A stretch of 64,000 nt of DNA from Rhodanobacter sp. LX-99 (GCF_018599185.1 NZ_JAHFVL010000001.1:1860001-1924000); one strand, 5' to 3'. Positions 17,168 to 26,333 are shown, counted from the stretch's first letter. Notes: generated by a model not told the origin, from the sequence alone. Made by a program: numbers and translations.

Positions 17168-18187
17168 TCAGCTGGCGGCGGATCCGGCGTCCGCCACCGC
17201 ATTGAAGCGCGTGGCGATGTAGTCGTCGGTATAGCTGGTCATGCCCCAGTCGCGGATGAAACCGCAGTGGCCGCCGAACGGCGCGATGTCCAGTTCGACA
17301 TTGGCCGGCAGCTGCAGCTTCTCGAAGCCGGCCACCGGGATCACCGGATCGTCCTTGGCGGTGAGGATGGTGGCCGGGATCTGCATCGCCTGCATGATGT
17401 CGCCGGCCACCGAATAGCCGTCCAGATACTGCTGCAGGGACTGGAAGTCGGTGTGCCTGAGCACCAGCGACTCGGTCAGCCCGCGCAGGTGCTGCTTCAG
17501 CTCGGACATCTCGAAGTACTGGTGCTGCGGGAACGCCTTCTGCTTGGCCAGCAGCGAGTGACGCCACTTGCGCATGAAGTACGCCTGGTAGAACCACGGC
17601 GCGGATTCCTCCAGCGAGAACAGGCCCTCGCCGGGGTCGATGATCGGGCACACCGCCAGCACGTAGCTCAGCGGGACGCCGACCAGCGAGGTCTGCATCG
17701 CCGCGCGCAGGGCGAAGTTGCCGCCCAGCGAAAAGCCGGCCAGCGCCATCGGCCGCGCCGGCCAGCGTTCGGCGATATCGCCCAGCGCATGCACCACCTC
17801 GTCGAGGCGGCAGGAATGGAACAGCGCCTCGTTGAGCCCGTGGCTGTCGCCGTGGTCGCGGAAGTTGAGCCGGAAGATGTCCCAGCCATCGGCGAGCAGG
17901 CGGCTGCCGGTCTGCAGCACGTAGGTGGAATCGACGCTGCCTTCCCAGCCATGGAACAGCACGGCCAGGCCGCGCGACTGCGCCCGGGTTTGCTGCGCGG
18001 TATACGCGCCGGTGAGGCGCACGCCGCCGCCGCCGTCGACCACCACCGCCTCGGCGCCCTGCAGCACGGTCTTCGCCGCGCGTGGCAGCAGGATGCGGCG
18101 CACCCCGCTGGAGGACAGCATGGTCTGGATATGGCCACTGCGCAGCGGCCAGGGCGGTCGGAAATCCTTTCCGTGCAGCAGGTTCAT
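17168..18187 (-). CDS. YheT-like alpha/beta hydrolase
   Basis: 339 aa. FRPPWPLRSGHIQTM at the N-terminus is the YheT/ABHD-type signature. The oxyanion motif LFHGWEGS, nucleophile elbow AGFSLGGNFALR (Ser near 150), Asp in LTAKDDPVIP and His in FGGHCGF complete the triad. Enzymes of this family hydrolyse esters or lipids, and pairing with an acyltransferase suggests lipid turnover. Its start codon overlaps the acyltransferase stop (ATGA), so it is the second gene of a two-gene operon. Confidence 0.9.
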   Translation of the reverse strand: MNLLHGKDFRPPWPLRSGHIQTMLSSSGVRRILLPRAAKTVLQGAEAVVVDGGGGVRLTGAYTAQQTRAQSRGLAVLFHGWEGSVDSTYVLQTGSRLLADGWDIFRLNFRDHGDSHGLNEALFHSCRLDEVVHALGDIAERWPARPMALAGFSLGGNFALRAAMQTSLVGVPLSYVLAVCPIIDPGEGLFSLEESAPWFYQAYFMRKWRHSLLAKQKAFPQHQYFEMSELKQHLRGLTESLVLRHTDFQSLQQYLDGYSVAGDIMQAMQIPATILTAKDDPVIPVAGFEKLQLPANVELDIAPFGGHCGFIRDWGMTSYTDDYIATRFNAVADAGSAAS

Positions 18188-18984
18188 CCGGGGCGATCTT
18201 CCAGTGCGGCGGCGATGCGTTCGCGCGACAGCTCGGCCATGCGCCGACGCGCCTCCGGAGCGGCCGGTACCGACGCCAGGAAGTGCACCTCGGCATCCAT
18301 CGGCGCCTCGCCCAGCATGCGCACGATGTTGTGCAGGAAACTCTCGTCCTCGCGAAAGCCGGCATCGATCACCCGGCGCCCGTCGCGGGCGAAGCGCAAC
18401 GCCACTGGCTGCACCGGCACTTCGGCATCCAGCGCGGCCTGGAAGATGCGCGCGTGGAAAATCTTCAGCACGCCGTTGTAGCCGGTGCCGCCTTCCGGGA
18501 ACACCGCCACCGAACGACCGCTGCGCATGCGCTCGACCATCGCCTGCATCACCGTGGACAGCGAATGGTTGCTGCCGCGGCGATGAAAGATGGTGCCGCC
18601 GTTCCTGGCCAGCCAGCCGACCAGCGGCCAGCCGGCGATCTCCGCCTTGGCCACGAAGCAGGCCGCGCGCTGGCTGTGCAGCATCACGATATCGATCCAC
18701 GAGGTGTGGTTGGCGACGAACAGCACCGGGTCGCGCTGCGCCTCGCCGATACGCACCGAACGCAGGCCGAAGACGCGCAGCAGATTGACCGACCACCAGC
18801 GGATCATGCGGTGCGCGAACGGCTCGCGGCCGTTTTTCATCACTGCGTGCTGGTTCCAGCTGAGGATCAGCGAACACAACAAGATGCCCAGCACGATGTG
18901 CAGCAGCAGCAGCGGCACCCGCCACAGGTAACGCAGCGGGCGCAGCAGGTCGCGGTCGGGCTCGGTGGCGGTATCGATGCTCAT
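18184..18984 (-). CDS. 1-acyl-sn-glycerol-3-phosphate acyltransferase (PlsC family)
   Basis: 266 aa with an N-terminal membrane helix (YLWRVPLLLLHIVLGILLCS). PlsC motif I NHTSWID sits near residues 90-97 and motif III FPEGGTGYNG near 160; these hold the catalytic His-Asp and the phosphate-binding Glu-Gly. Transfers an acyl chain to lysophosphatidic acid or a similar acceptor at the inner membrane. Coupled by a four-base overlap to the YheT-like hydrolase. The exact acceptor could also be an ornithine or other lipid. Confidence 0.88.
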   Translation of the reverse strand: MSIDTATEPDRDLLRPLRYLWRVPLLLLHIVLGILLCSLILSWNQHAVMKNGREPFAHRMIRWWSVNLLRVFGLRSVRIGEAQRDPVLFVANHTSWIDIVMLHSQRAACFVAKAEIAGWPLVGWLARNGGTIFHRRGSNHSLSTVMQAMVERMRSGRSVAVFPEGGTGYNGVLKIFHARIFQAALDAEVPVQPVALRFARDGRRVIDAGFREDESFLHNIVRMLGEAPMDAEVHFLASVPAAPEARRRMAELSRERIAAALEDRPG

Positions 18985-19024
18985 CAGTCGGTTAGTCTAG
19001 CGTCAGTTGATGTAGGCGCGCGGC

Positions 19025-19501
19025 TCAACGTTCGAGCTGGGCCAGCGGCAACGACGGCGAACGCTTCACCGTGCGCAGCACGAAACTGGAATTGACGTCG
19101 GCGACCCCGGCCGCGTTCAGCAGATGGTCGAGCAGGAAGCGCGAGAAGTCCTTGAGGTCGGCTACGTAGACATGCAGCAGGTAATCCATGTCGCCGGTCA
19201 GCGCATGGCAGGCGACCACCTCGTCCCAGCCATTGACGTGCTCCACGAAGCCCTCGATCGCCGCGCTCTCGTGCTTGGTCAGCTGCACCCGCACGAACGC
19301 CTGCAGGCCCAGTCCGACCGCCTGCGGGTCGATCTGTGCGGCGTAGCCGGTGATGACCCGATCGGTCTCCAGCCGCTGCAGCCGGCGCAGGCAGGCCGAC
19401 GGCGACAGGCTGACCCGCTCGGCCAGTTCGGCGTTGGTGATGCGGCCCTCGCTCTGCAGCACGGCAAGCATGCGCAGGTCGGTGCGGTCGAGTGTCGTCA
19501 T
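19025..19501 (-). CDS. Lrp/AsnC family transcriptional regulator
   Basis: 158 aa. Helix-turn-helix at residues 3-60 (LDRTDLRMLAVLQSEGRITN, LSPSACLRRLQRLE), then the RAM ligand-binding domain (about 65-140) with HALTGDMDYLLHVYV. Lrp-type regulators bind amino acids and form octamers. It is divergently placed 139 bases from phhA, so control of phenylalanine catabolism is likely, with aromatic or branched amino acids as candidate effectors; this is inferred from position. ATG 19501 was chosen over 19549 because it starts the HTH domain normally. Confidence 0.9.
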   Translation of the reverse strand: MTTLDRTDLRMLAVLQSEGRITNAELAERVSLSPSACLRRLQRLETDRVITGYAAQIDPQAVGLGLQAFVRVQLTKHESAAIEGFVEHVNGWDEVVACHALTGDMDYLLHVYVADLKDFSRFLLDHLLNAAGVADVNSSFVLRTVKRSPSLPLAQLER

Positions 19502-19640
19502 GCGCAATAAACCTCGCACCATATTCATTCGAGCGCAAGAATAGTGCATTCATCACGCCGATCAAGGCAACAAAACAACCTTAGTGTGGCGAAACCGCCG
19601 TATGCTGTGGCTTGCCCCAGGCCGCACCGGAGTTGAGCCC
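19502..19640. promoter_or_regulatory. Divergent lrp-like / phhA intergenic region
   Basis: The 139-base gap between the Lrp-type regulator and phhA is distinctly more AT-rich than its surroundings and must hold both promoters. A weak inverted repeat TATTC-N12-GAATA lies at 19522-19543, compatible with an Lrp-type site but too degenerate to assert. Confidence 0.4.
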
Positions 19641-20528
19641 ATGGACACGCCCCGCAAAGTCGAACACCAGCAGACCGACCGCGGCTACGTGCCGGTATAC
19701 GCCACCGGCGTGGTCGAGCAGCCGTGGGCCAGCTACAGCCAGACCGACCACGAGGTGTGGGATACCTTGTACAAGCGCCAGCGCGAGTTGCTGCCCGGAC
19801 GCGCCTGCAGGGAATTCATGGCCGGCGTGGAGCGCTTCGGCCTGGGCGACGGCGGCATCCCGAAGTTCGCCGAGCTGAACAAGGTGCTCGGCGCCGCCAC
19901 CGGCTGGGAACTGGTGGCGGTGGAAGGCCTGCTGCCGGACGAGGTGTTCTTCGACCACCTGGCCAATCGCCGCTTCCCGGTCAGCTGGTGGATCCGCAAG
20001 CCCGACCAACTCGACTATCTCAGCGAACCGGACCTGTTCCACGACCTGTTCGGCCACGTGCCGCTGCTGCTCAACCCCGTCTTCGCCGACTACATGCAGG
20101 CCTATGGCCGCGGCGGCATGAAGGCGTTCGCGATCGGCCCCGACGCGCTGATGAACCTGACCCGGCTGTACTGGTACACGGTGGAGTTCGGCCTGATCAA
20201 CACCAGCGAGGGCATGCGCATCTACGGCGCCGGCATCGTCAGCTCCAAGGGCGAGTCGATCTACTGCCTGGATTCGCCGTCACCGAACCGCATCGGCTTC
20301 GGCCTGGAGCGCGTGATGAGCACGCGCTACCGCATCGACACCTACCAGCAGACCTACTTCGTGATCGACAGCTTCGAGCAGCTGTTCGAGGCGACCCGGC
20401 CGGACTTCACGCCGATCTACGCGAAGCTCAAGCAACAGCCCGCCCATGCGGCCGGCGACGTGCTGGACAGCGACCGCGTGTTCACCCGCGGCGATCGTGT
20501 GGGCTGGGCCACCAACGCGGATACCTGA
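19641..20528 (+). CDS. phhA: Phenylalanine 4-monooxygenase
   Basis: 295 aa, bacterial catalytic-domain-only aromatic amino acid hydroxylase. The iron triad is visible: His134 and His139 in FHDLFGHVPL, and Glu182 in YWYTVEFGL. YCLDSPSPNRIGF is also family-typical. It converts phenylalanine to tyrosine with tetrahydrobiopterin and O2, the entry step to homogentisate catabolism. ATG 19641 gives the normal N-terminus; an upstream in-frame ATG at 19584 would add 19 atypical residues. No carbinolamine dehydratase (phhB) gene follows; the next gene is on the other strand. Confidence 0.95.
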   Translation: MDTPRKVEHQQTDRGYVPVYATGVVEQPWASYSQTDHEVWDTLYKRQRELLPGRACREFMAGVERFGLGDGGIPKFAELNKVLGAATGWELVAVEGLLPDEVFFDHLANRRFPVSWWIRKPDQLDYLSEPDLFHDLFGHVPLLLNPVFADYMQAYGRGGMKAFAIGPDALMNLTRLYWYTVEFGLINTSEGMRIYGAGIVSSKGESIYCLDSPSPNRIGFGLERVMSTRYRIDTYQQTYFVIDSFEQLFEATRPDFTPIYAKLKQQPAHAAGDVLDSDRVFTRGDRVGWATNADT

Positions 20529-20537
20529 GCTGCCGGA

Positions 20538-21218
20538 TCAGCGCAGCGTCGCGTCCAGCCAGGGTTTCACCACCCCGATCCACAATGCATAGCCCCGGCG
20601 GTTCATGTGCAGGCCGTCGGCGATGAACCACCGCGGCTGCGGCTGGCCGTCCTTGCCCAGCATGGGCGTAAAGACGTCCAGATAAGCAACCCCTGGTTGG
20701 GTCGCCGCGTACGTTCGCACCAGCGCATTCGCCTCGCGGATCTTCGGCAACAGCGCCTTGCGCGCCACGCTCGGCTTGATCGCGATGAAGGCGATCGGCA
20801 CGCCGGGATCGAACGAACGCGCCTTGCGCACGAAGGCGGCGAAGTCGTCGCGCACGTGCGACGGGCTGTCGCCGTCCTGCAGGTCGTTGTCGCCGGCGTA
20901 GATCACGATCGCGCGCGGGCGGTACGGCGCCACGATGCGATCGGCGAAGAAAGTTGCGTCGTCGATCTCCGAGCCGCCGAAGCCGCGGTTGATCGTGCGC
21001 ACGCCGGGAAAATCCGTCGCCAGCGAGGTCCACATGCGGATCGACGAACTGCCGATGAACAGCACGGCACCGGCCGCTGGCGGATGTGTCCGGTCGCCGG
21101 CCTGGAACGCGGCGATCTCCGCGTTCCACTGCGCGTGGTCGTTCTCGCGGTTGTCGCGCGCCGTCGCCAGCAACGGCCACAGCAGCAGGAACAGCAGCAG
21201 GTTGCGCAGGGTCTTCAT
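20538..21218 (-). CDS. Secreted SGNH/GDSL-type lipase or esterase
   Basis: 226 aa with signal peptide (LRNLLLFLLLWPLLATA). SGNH blocks are present: block I FIGSSSIRMW (nucleophile Ser in GSSS), block II Gly in NRGFGGSEI, block III GDNDLQDG, block V DGLHMNRRGY with the catalytic Asp-His. This places it in the GDSL esterase/acetylhydrolase group, acting in the periplasm or outside the cell on acylated sugars or lipids. Converges with phhA with only nine bases between stop codons. Confidence 0.88.
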   Translation of the reverse strand: MKTLRNLLLFLLLWPLLATARDNRENDHAQWNAEIAAFQAGDRTHPPAAGAVLFIGSSSIRMWTSLATDFPGVRTINRGFGGSEIDDATFFADRIVAPYRPRAIVIYAGDNDLQDGDSPSHVRDDFAAFVRKARSFDPGVPIAFIAIKPSVARKALLPKIREANALVRTYAATQPGVAYLDVFTPMLGKDGQPQPRWFIADGLHMNRRGYALWIGVVKPWLDATLR

Positions 21219-21248
21219 CGGCTCATCTCCAGCTTGTCTGTCCGCAGG

Positions 21249-21938
21249 CTAGCGCGGCCGCGCCAGTTCCGAAACCGCCAGCACCTGCGCGATGCGCGCG
21301 CCGTCCCAGCGATACACCAGGTGTTGCGCCTGCGTGCACGGCGCCACCGCATCGGGCTGGAACGCGGCCAGGCATTCGCCGCCGCGATGGCGGGCGCTGT
21401 CGTAGACGATGCCGTTGGAGCCCGCGTCGCGCAGCTCGCGCGCCAGCGTCACGCTGGCGGCGTAGCTGGCGGGATCGTGCGCCGCAGCCCAGCCGCCACG
21501 GATATCGTGCAGCTTGCTGTCGACGCTGGTGCGGTAACAGCGCATCTCGATGTCGCATACTGGCTCGGCGGTGGCGGCAAGGAAGCGCTCGCGGTGATAC
21601 ACGGTTTCCTCGACCGCGGTGGCGACGCTGTGTGCGGCGTAGAACACGCCCCACGTGCCGTCGGAGAAGCGGCTGCCCTCCGGGTTGAGATGGGTGAACG
21701 CGGCCATCACCGGGGTGGAGCCCGGCCCGCTGATGCGATGCTCCAGCGGCACCTGCTTCAGCGCGCCGGCCTCCTCGCGCAGGCGCGGATTGGTCAGCGC
21801 CTCGATCGCGAACAGCGCGTCGAGGTCGGCCGGATCGGCGATGCGGTCGTACACCCCGACCGGCGGGAAACGGCTGGGCACGATGCGGTAGGCCTGATTC
21901 CAGCGGATGCGTTTGACGGGTGGAAGTTCGGTTGGCAT
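21249..21938 (-). CDS. RES domain toxin
   Basis: 229 aa. RES-domain features: an early Arg (AYRIVPSRFPPVGVYDRI), then GTWGVFYAAHSVATAVEET with the conserved Tyr and Glu, and late GIVYDSARHRGGECLAAF. RES toxins deplete NAD+ by phosphorolysis or hydrolysis and are neutralised by an Xre/MbcA-type antitoxin. Such an antitoxin gene lies directly upstream on the same strand (22034-22444), 95 bases away. The gap contains a modest hairpin. At 229 aa it is somewhat longer than the smallest RES toxins. Confidence 0.87.
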   Translation of the reverse strand: MPTELPPVKRIRWNQAYRIVPSRFPPVGVYDRIADPADLDALFAIEALTNPRLREEAGALKQVPLEHRISGPGSTPVMAAFTHLNPEGSRFSDGTWGVFYAAHSVATAVEETVYHRERFLAATAEPVCDIEMRCYRTSVDSKLHDIRGGWAAAHDPASYAASVTLARELRDAGSNGIVYDSARHRGGECLAAFQPDAVAPCTQAQHLVYRWDGARIAQVLAVSELARPR

Positions 21939-22033
21939 CGCGGCTCCATGATGTGCCCCTCCCGCATTGCAGGGGGAGAGCAGAGCGTGTGGAATTTCCG
22001 TCTCGCTCGTCGCGACCGCGCTCACGGCACGCG

Positions 22034-22444
22034 TCAACCGCGCTGCGCATCCAGATACTGGCGCACCACGTACAGGTCGGCGACGTTGCCGGACAGCATG
22101 CGTTCCAGCGCGGAATGGCCGCCGAACAGCGTTGCCGCGTTCGGCTTGTGCAGCCAGGCATCGGCCTGGGCCGGGTCGGGGAACAGGATCTGCAGCGACT
22201 TCCAGATGCCCAGCAGGTAGCTGATCCGCTCCAGCGTGTCGCGCCCCAGGGCACCGCCCTGCTGGCGCTTCCACTTGTAGAAGGTCGACTCCGGCGGATC
22301 GCCGAGCAGCCTGCGCTGGTCGGCGATGCGCAGCTTCCAGTGCTCGGCGAGCTTGAAGAACGCGCGCAACGCCGGATCGGCGAGCGTATCCGGCGGCGTG
22401 TAACGAGCTGCGGCTTCGGCGATGCGGGTCGAATGAGCAGTCAT
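22034..22444 (-). CDS. Xre/MbcA/ParS-type antitoxin (DUF2384)
   Basis: 136 aa. N-terminal helix-turn-helix-like region (ALRAFFKLAEHWKLRIADQR, then STFYKWKRQ) and C-terminal toxin-binding domain with LERISYLLGIWKSLQILF and AATLFGGHSALERML, the DUF2384 signature. Partner of the RES toxin encoded next. The antitoxin normally represses the operon through its HTH. The region upstream (22445-22523) is AT-rich (ATTAAATATTACT) and is the likely promoter/operator. Confidence 0.88.
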   Translation of the reverse strand: MTAHSTRIAEAAARYTPPDTLADPALRAFFKLAEHWKLRIADQRRLLGDPPESTFYKWKRQQGGALGRDTLERISYLLGIWKSLQILFPDPAQADAWLHKPNAATLFGGHSALERMLSGNVADLYVVRQYLDAQRG

Positions 22445-22523
22445 GGCACTAGCTCTCCCTGTGAAGTTACATTAAATATTACTCCACAGGTGTAGTAAAA
22501 GCCAGCGAGCCAGCACTCCGGGC

Positions 22524-24341
22524 TCAATGCCCTGAAACGCCCCTCGCCTTCGCGCAGTCGCAACCGTAGTCCGGCTCCGCGCCGCCGTCGGCGATGAAGC
22601 GGTCGATGCGCTGCTCCAGCACCGGCAGCGGCACCGAGCCCAGCTGCAGCACGGTGTCATGGAAGTGGCGGATGTCGAACTTCGCGCCCAGCGCCTGCTC
22701 CGCCTTCATGCGCAGTTCGCGGATCTTCAGATAACCCAGCTCGTACGACAGTGCCTGGCCCGGCCAGCTGATGTAGCGGTCCACCTCGTTGACGATCTCG
22801 CGCGCGGACAGCGCGGTGTTGACGGTGAGGTAGTCGATGCCCTGCTGGCGCGTCCAGCCCAGGTGGTGGATGCCGGTGTCGACCACCAGCCGGCAGGCGC
22901 GCCACATCTGGTAGGTGAGGTAGCCGAAGCGTTCGTACGGCGTCTGGTAGATGCCCATCTCGTCGCCGAGGTATTCCGAGTACAGGCCCCAGCCCTCGCC
23001 GTAGGCGGAGATGTAGCTGTTGCGGCGGAACGCGGGCTGGCCGCGCTGCTCGCCGGCCAGCTCCAGTTGCAGCGCATGGCCCGGATAGGACTCGTGCAAG
23101 GTCAGCGCCGGCACGTTGTACAGCGGTCGCGACTTCAAGTCGTAGGTGTTGACCAGGTAGACGTCCGCGCCGCCGCGGCCGGAGGTGTAGTACGGCGCGA
23201 TGTCGGCCGGTACCGGCTTGATGGTGAAGTGCGCGCGCGGCAGGTGGCCGAAGTATCTGGCCATCTGGCCGTCCACCTGCTTGGCCACCCAGGCGCTGCG
23301 CATCAGCAGTTCGTCCGGCGTCTTTGCGTAGAACTGCGGATCCGTGCGCAGGAACCGCAGGAAGTCGGCGAAGCTGCCCTTGAAGCCGGTGTCCTGCATC
23401 ACCTCCAGCATCTGCGCGTGGATCTTCGCCACCTGGTCGAGGCCGATCTGGTGGATCTGGTCGGGCGTGAGGTCGAGCGTGGTGTATTCGCGGATCTGCT
23501 GGCGATAGAACGCCTTGCCGTCCGGCAGCGCCTCGGCCGCCAGCGTGGTGCGCGCCTGCGGCACGTATTCGTCGCGGAAGAACGCCAGCAGCTTCGCGTA
23601 GGCGGGGATCACCTCGTCGCGGATGTGCCGCAGCGCCTGGCCCTGCAGCGCCTGCGCCCGGTCGGCCGGGATCGACGCCGGCAGTTTCCGGAAGGGTTCG
23701 TAGAAGCTGCTCTGGGTCGGGTCCTTCAGGTCGGCCACCGCGGCGATCGACACGTCGCGCCCGTCCAGCACCGCACGCGGCACGCTGAAGCCGCGCTTGA
23801 GGCCGGCACGCATGTTCGCGATCTGCTGGTCGAAGTAGGCCGGGACCTGGCCGAGCCGGTCGAGGTAGCGGTCGTAGTCGGCGGGCGTACGCAGGCGATC
23901 GCCGCCCAGCTGATAGCCGATGTCGGACCAGAACGCCGAGTCGCTGTTGAACGGCATCTGCCAATTCATGAACTTCTGGTCGGCGACGAAGTTGCCGATC
24001 TGCGCGCGATAGATCGCGTAGTTGACCCGGTTGGCCGGCGACAGTTGCGCCACGTCGACGCCATCGAGCCGCTTCAGCACACCCTGCCAGTAATCCAGCC
24101 GGCGCTGCTGGCTGGCGGCGTCGACCTGGTCGAGCCGGCCGTTGTTCGGCTGCGGCTCGCCGGAGGTGCTGATCCCGGCCTGGCCGGTGCGCCAGGCCCA
24201 CTCGCTACTGTAGATGTCCTTGAAGCGCGCATCGGCGCTGGCGGCGGCGCTGGCCGGGGGCGTGGTTGCGGCGTGCAGCGGCACTGCGCTGCAGGCCAGC
24301 GCGAGCGCGGCCAGCCGCGCCATCATCAGGAGCTTGTTCAC
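22524..24341 (-). CDS. DUF885 family secreted metallopeptidase-like protein
   Basis: 605 aa with signal peptide (LLMMARLAALALACSAVPLHA). DUF885 landmarks include GYQLGGDRLRTPADYDRYLDR and the HESYPGH motif near residues 417-423 (ALTLHESYPGHALQ), an HExxxGH variant likely binding zinc, with the downstream YGEGWGLYSEYL supplying a further Glu. Members are thought to be periplasmic carboxypeptidase-like enzymes. I chose the GTG start at 24341 because AAGGA stands six bases before it; an ATG at 24380 would extend it by 13 residues. Monocistronic. Confidence 0.87.
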   Translation of the reverse strand: MNKLLMMARLAALALACSAVPLHAATTPPASAAASADARFKDIYSSEWAWRTGQAGISTSGEPQPNNGRLDQVDAASQQRRLDYWQGVLKRLDGVDVAQLSPANRVNYAIYRAQIGNFVADQKFMNWQMPFNSDSAFWSDIGYQLGGDRLRTPADYDRYLDRLGQVPAYFDQQIANMRAGLKRGFSVPRAVLDGRDVSIAAVADLKDPTQSSFYEPFRKLPASIPADRAQALQGQALRHIRDEVIPAYAKLLAFFRDEYVPQARTTLAAEALPDGKAFYRQQIREYTTLDLTPDQIHQIGLDQVAKIHAQMLEVMQDTGFKGSFADFLRFLRTDPQFYAKTPDELLMRSAWVAKQVDGQMARYFGHLPRAHFTIKPVPADIAPYYTSGRGGADVYLVNTYDLKSRPLYNVPALTLHESYPGHALQLELAGEQRGQPAFRRNSYISAYGEGWGLYSEYLGDEMGIYQTPYERFGYLTYQMWRACRLVVDTGIHHLGWTRQQGIDYLTVNTALSAREIVNEVDRYISWPGQALSYELGYLKIRELRMKAEQALGAKFDIRHFHDTVLQLGSVPLPVLEQRIDRFIADGGAEPDYGCDCAKARGVSGH

Positions 24342-24450
24342 ACGGATTCCTTGTAGCGGAGCGATGTCGGCATCCATCACGCGAAGTGAGGCGAACGCCT
24401 ATCCTCGCCCTCATTCCGCGGCATGGCAACGTGGAGCTCGACCGCACCGC

Positions 24451-25155
24451 TCAGCCGAGATCGAGTTTGCCCACGCCGACCGCGCTCAGATAGGCGGCCA
24501 GGTTGCGTTCGTCGGTCTCGATGAAGACTTCGTCGCTCGGCACGCAGGCGGCGATCCGGTCCGGGCGGAAATTGCGGAAGTCCTGGCGCAGCCGGCACCA
24601 CGCACCCAGCGTCCATTTGCCGCCCCAGAACGACAGGCACAATGGCTCGACCTCGCGCGTGCTGGCGTTGCCGCCTTCGTCGCGGTACTCCAGCCGCAGC
24701 ACCCGGTTGTCCAGGATCGCCGCATGCAGCCGGTCGATCAACGCGGCGAAATCCTCGCGGTGCTGGTCGCGCCACACCGGCGCGAAGATCCGCGTGCGCG
24801 TGGCGCGCTCGCGCAACTCCGGCGGCAGCACCGCCTCGATCTTCAGCAAGGCGGACTGCGCGCTTTCGGCCAGCTGGGTGCCGGCGAACGCGCGCACGAA
24901 GCGCGAGCCGACCACCAGAGCCTCGAGCTCGTTCGCGGTGAACATCAGCGGCGGGATGTCCGAACCCTTGCGCAGCACGTAGCCGACGCCGGCCTCGCCC
25001 TCGATCGGCACGCCGGACAACTGCAGGTCGGCGACGTCGCGATACACGGTGCGCAGCGAGACGCCCAGCGTCTGCGCCAGCGCGCGCGCCTGCAGCGCGG
25101 TACGCCGGCCGCGCAGGGCGTGGATGATGAGGAACAGGCGATCGGCTCGGCGCAT
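24451..25155 (-). CDS. YafY-type HTH/WYL transcriptional regulator
   Basis: 234 aa. HTH_11 domain at residues 1-60 (MRRADRLFLIIHALRGRRTA, VSLRTVYRDVADLQ), then a WYL domain about 130-215 with LEYRDEGGN, LCLSFWGGKWTLGAWC and FRPDRI. WYL regulators sense nucleotide-like or other ligands and often control stress or metabolic genes. It heads a same-strand region with the GST and VOC genes upstream of it; a local regulatory link is possible but unproven. Confidence 0.9.
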   Translation of the reverse strand: MRRADRLFLIIHALRGRRTALQARALAQTLGVSLRTVYRDVADLQLSGVPIEGEAGVGYVLRKGSDIPPLMFTANELEALVVGSRFVRAFAGTQLAESAQSALLKIEAVLPPELRERATRTRIFAPVWRDQHREDFAALIDRLHAAILDNRVLRLEYRDEGGNASTREVEPLCLSFWGGKWTLGAWCRLRQDFRNFRPDRIAACVPSDEVFIETDERNLAAYLSAVGVGKLDLG

Positions 25156-25215
25156 CCGCGCATCATCGCCGAGGCGGACGATGGCGAACAGCGCCGGAGG
25201 TCACGGCTCATGGCA

Positions 25216-25848
25216 TCAGGCCGACTGCGTGGCCAGCAACTCGGCATCCTTTGCCGCGGCACGCTGCATCGCCGGGCGCGCCAGAACGCGGTCGATATAG
25301 GCACGGATCACCGGCAGTTCCGGCACCAGCTTGAACATGGTGGTCCAGTTCAGCGCGGTACCCCACAGCACGTCGGCCGCGCTGAACCTGTCGCCGAGCA
25401 GCCAGGGGCCTTTTTCGAGCTGGTCGGTGAGCGTCTTCAGCATGGTGTCGTAGTCGCCATAGCCGCACACCGATGGCGGCGCCGGCTCGCGCTGCATCGA
25501 CTTGTCGGTCACCGCCGGCTCGAAGCACGAACCGTAGAACACCAGCCAGCGCAGGTATGGCCCGCGCAGCGGGTCGCCGAGCGGCGGCGCCAGTTTTGCC
25601 GCGGGATAGAGATCGGCCAGGTAGATGAACACCGCCGGCTGTTCGGTGACCAGCGCACCGCCGTGATGGATCGCCGGCACCTTGCCCATCGGATTGACCG
25701 CGAGATACGCCGGCCCGCGCTGCTCGCCGGCCTTCAGGTTGAGCACGTGCAGGTCGTAGTCGGCGCCGAGCTCCTCGAGCAGCGCGCGGGTGCCGGCGGA
25801 ACGGCTCTGCGGCGAATGGAAGAAGGTGACGCGGGGGATCGTGTCCAT
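25216..25848 (-). CDS. Glutathione S-transferase family protein
   Basis: 210 aa. Thioredoxin-like N-terminal domain (VTFFHSPQSRSAGTRALLEE, NPMGKVPAIHHGG with the cis-Pro, TEQPAVFIYLAD) and all-helical C-terminal domain including GDRFSAADVLWGTAL. Conjugates glutathione to electrophiles or acts as an isomerase. It starts 28 bases after the VOC gene stop on the same strand, so the two are probably co-transcribed detoxification genes. Confidence 0.92.
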   Translation of the reverse strand: MDTIPRVTFFHSPQSRSAGTRALLEELGADYDLHVLNLKAGEQRGPAYLAVNPMGKVPAIHHGGALVTEQPAVFIYLADLYPAAKLAPPLGDPLRGPYLRWLVFYGSCFEPAVTDKSMQREPAPPSVCGYGDYDTMLKTLTDQLEKGPWLLGDRFSAADVLWGTALNWTTMFKLVPELPVIRAYIDRVLARPAMQRAAAKDAELLATQSA

Positions 25849-25876
25849 GCTGGATACTCCTGGCTGATGCGGCGAT

Positions 25877-26245
25877 TCAGTCCTGCGCAAGCTGGCAGAC
25901 CGCCTCGATGTTGTGCCCGCCCGGGCCGATCACGAAGGCGGCGTAATAGTTCGCGTGATAGTGCGTGCGCAGGCCCGGCGCACCGTTGTCGCTGGCGCCG
26001 GCGAGCAGCGCGGCGGTGTGGAACGCATCCACCTGCGCGCGGTTGTCGGCGACGAAGGCCACGTGCAGCGGAGTCGGCGCGGCCGGGCCATCGACCAGCC
26101 AGAACTCCGGCTCGTCGCGGCCCATGCCGATCGCACCGGGATAGGTCTTCACCACGCCGATGCCCAGCGGAGCCAGCGCCTGGCCGAAGAAAGCCTGGCT
26201 GTGGGCGAGGTCGCTGACCGGCAGGCTGATGTGGTCGATGATCAT
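25877..26245 (-). CDS. VOC family (glyoxalase/bleomycin resistance) protein
   Basis: 122 aa. Single VOC module: MIIDHISLPVSDLAHSQAFF at the start, PLHVAFVADNRAQVDAFH in the middle and NYYAAFVIGPGGHNIEAVCQ at the end, supplying His/Glu metal positions. VOC proteins are small metal-dependent lyases or dioxygenases. Start at 26245 is the natural family N-terminus; the frame is open further upstream but codes for non-family sequence. Upstream of the GST gene. Confidence 0.9.
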   Translation of the reverse strand: MIIDHISLPVSDLAHSQAFFGQALAPLGIGVVKTYPGAIGMGRDEPEFWLVDGPAAPTPLHVAFVADNRAQVDAFHTAALLAGASDNGAPGLRTHYHANYYAAFVIGPGGHNIEAVCQLAQD

Positions 26246-26333
26246 GAAAGCTCCATCGGTGGTGTGGTCGAAATCAGCGATGCCGCGTTTCGTGCCGACG
26301 CCGACATCCGGTTGTCGTGACAGATCCCGGGCC

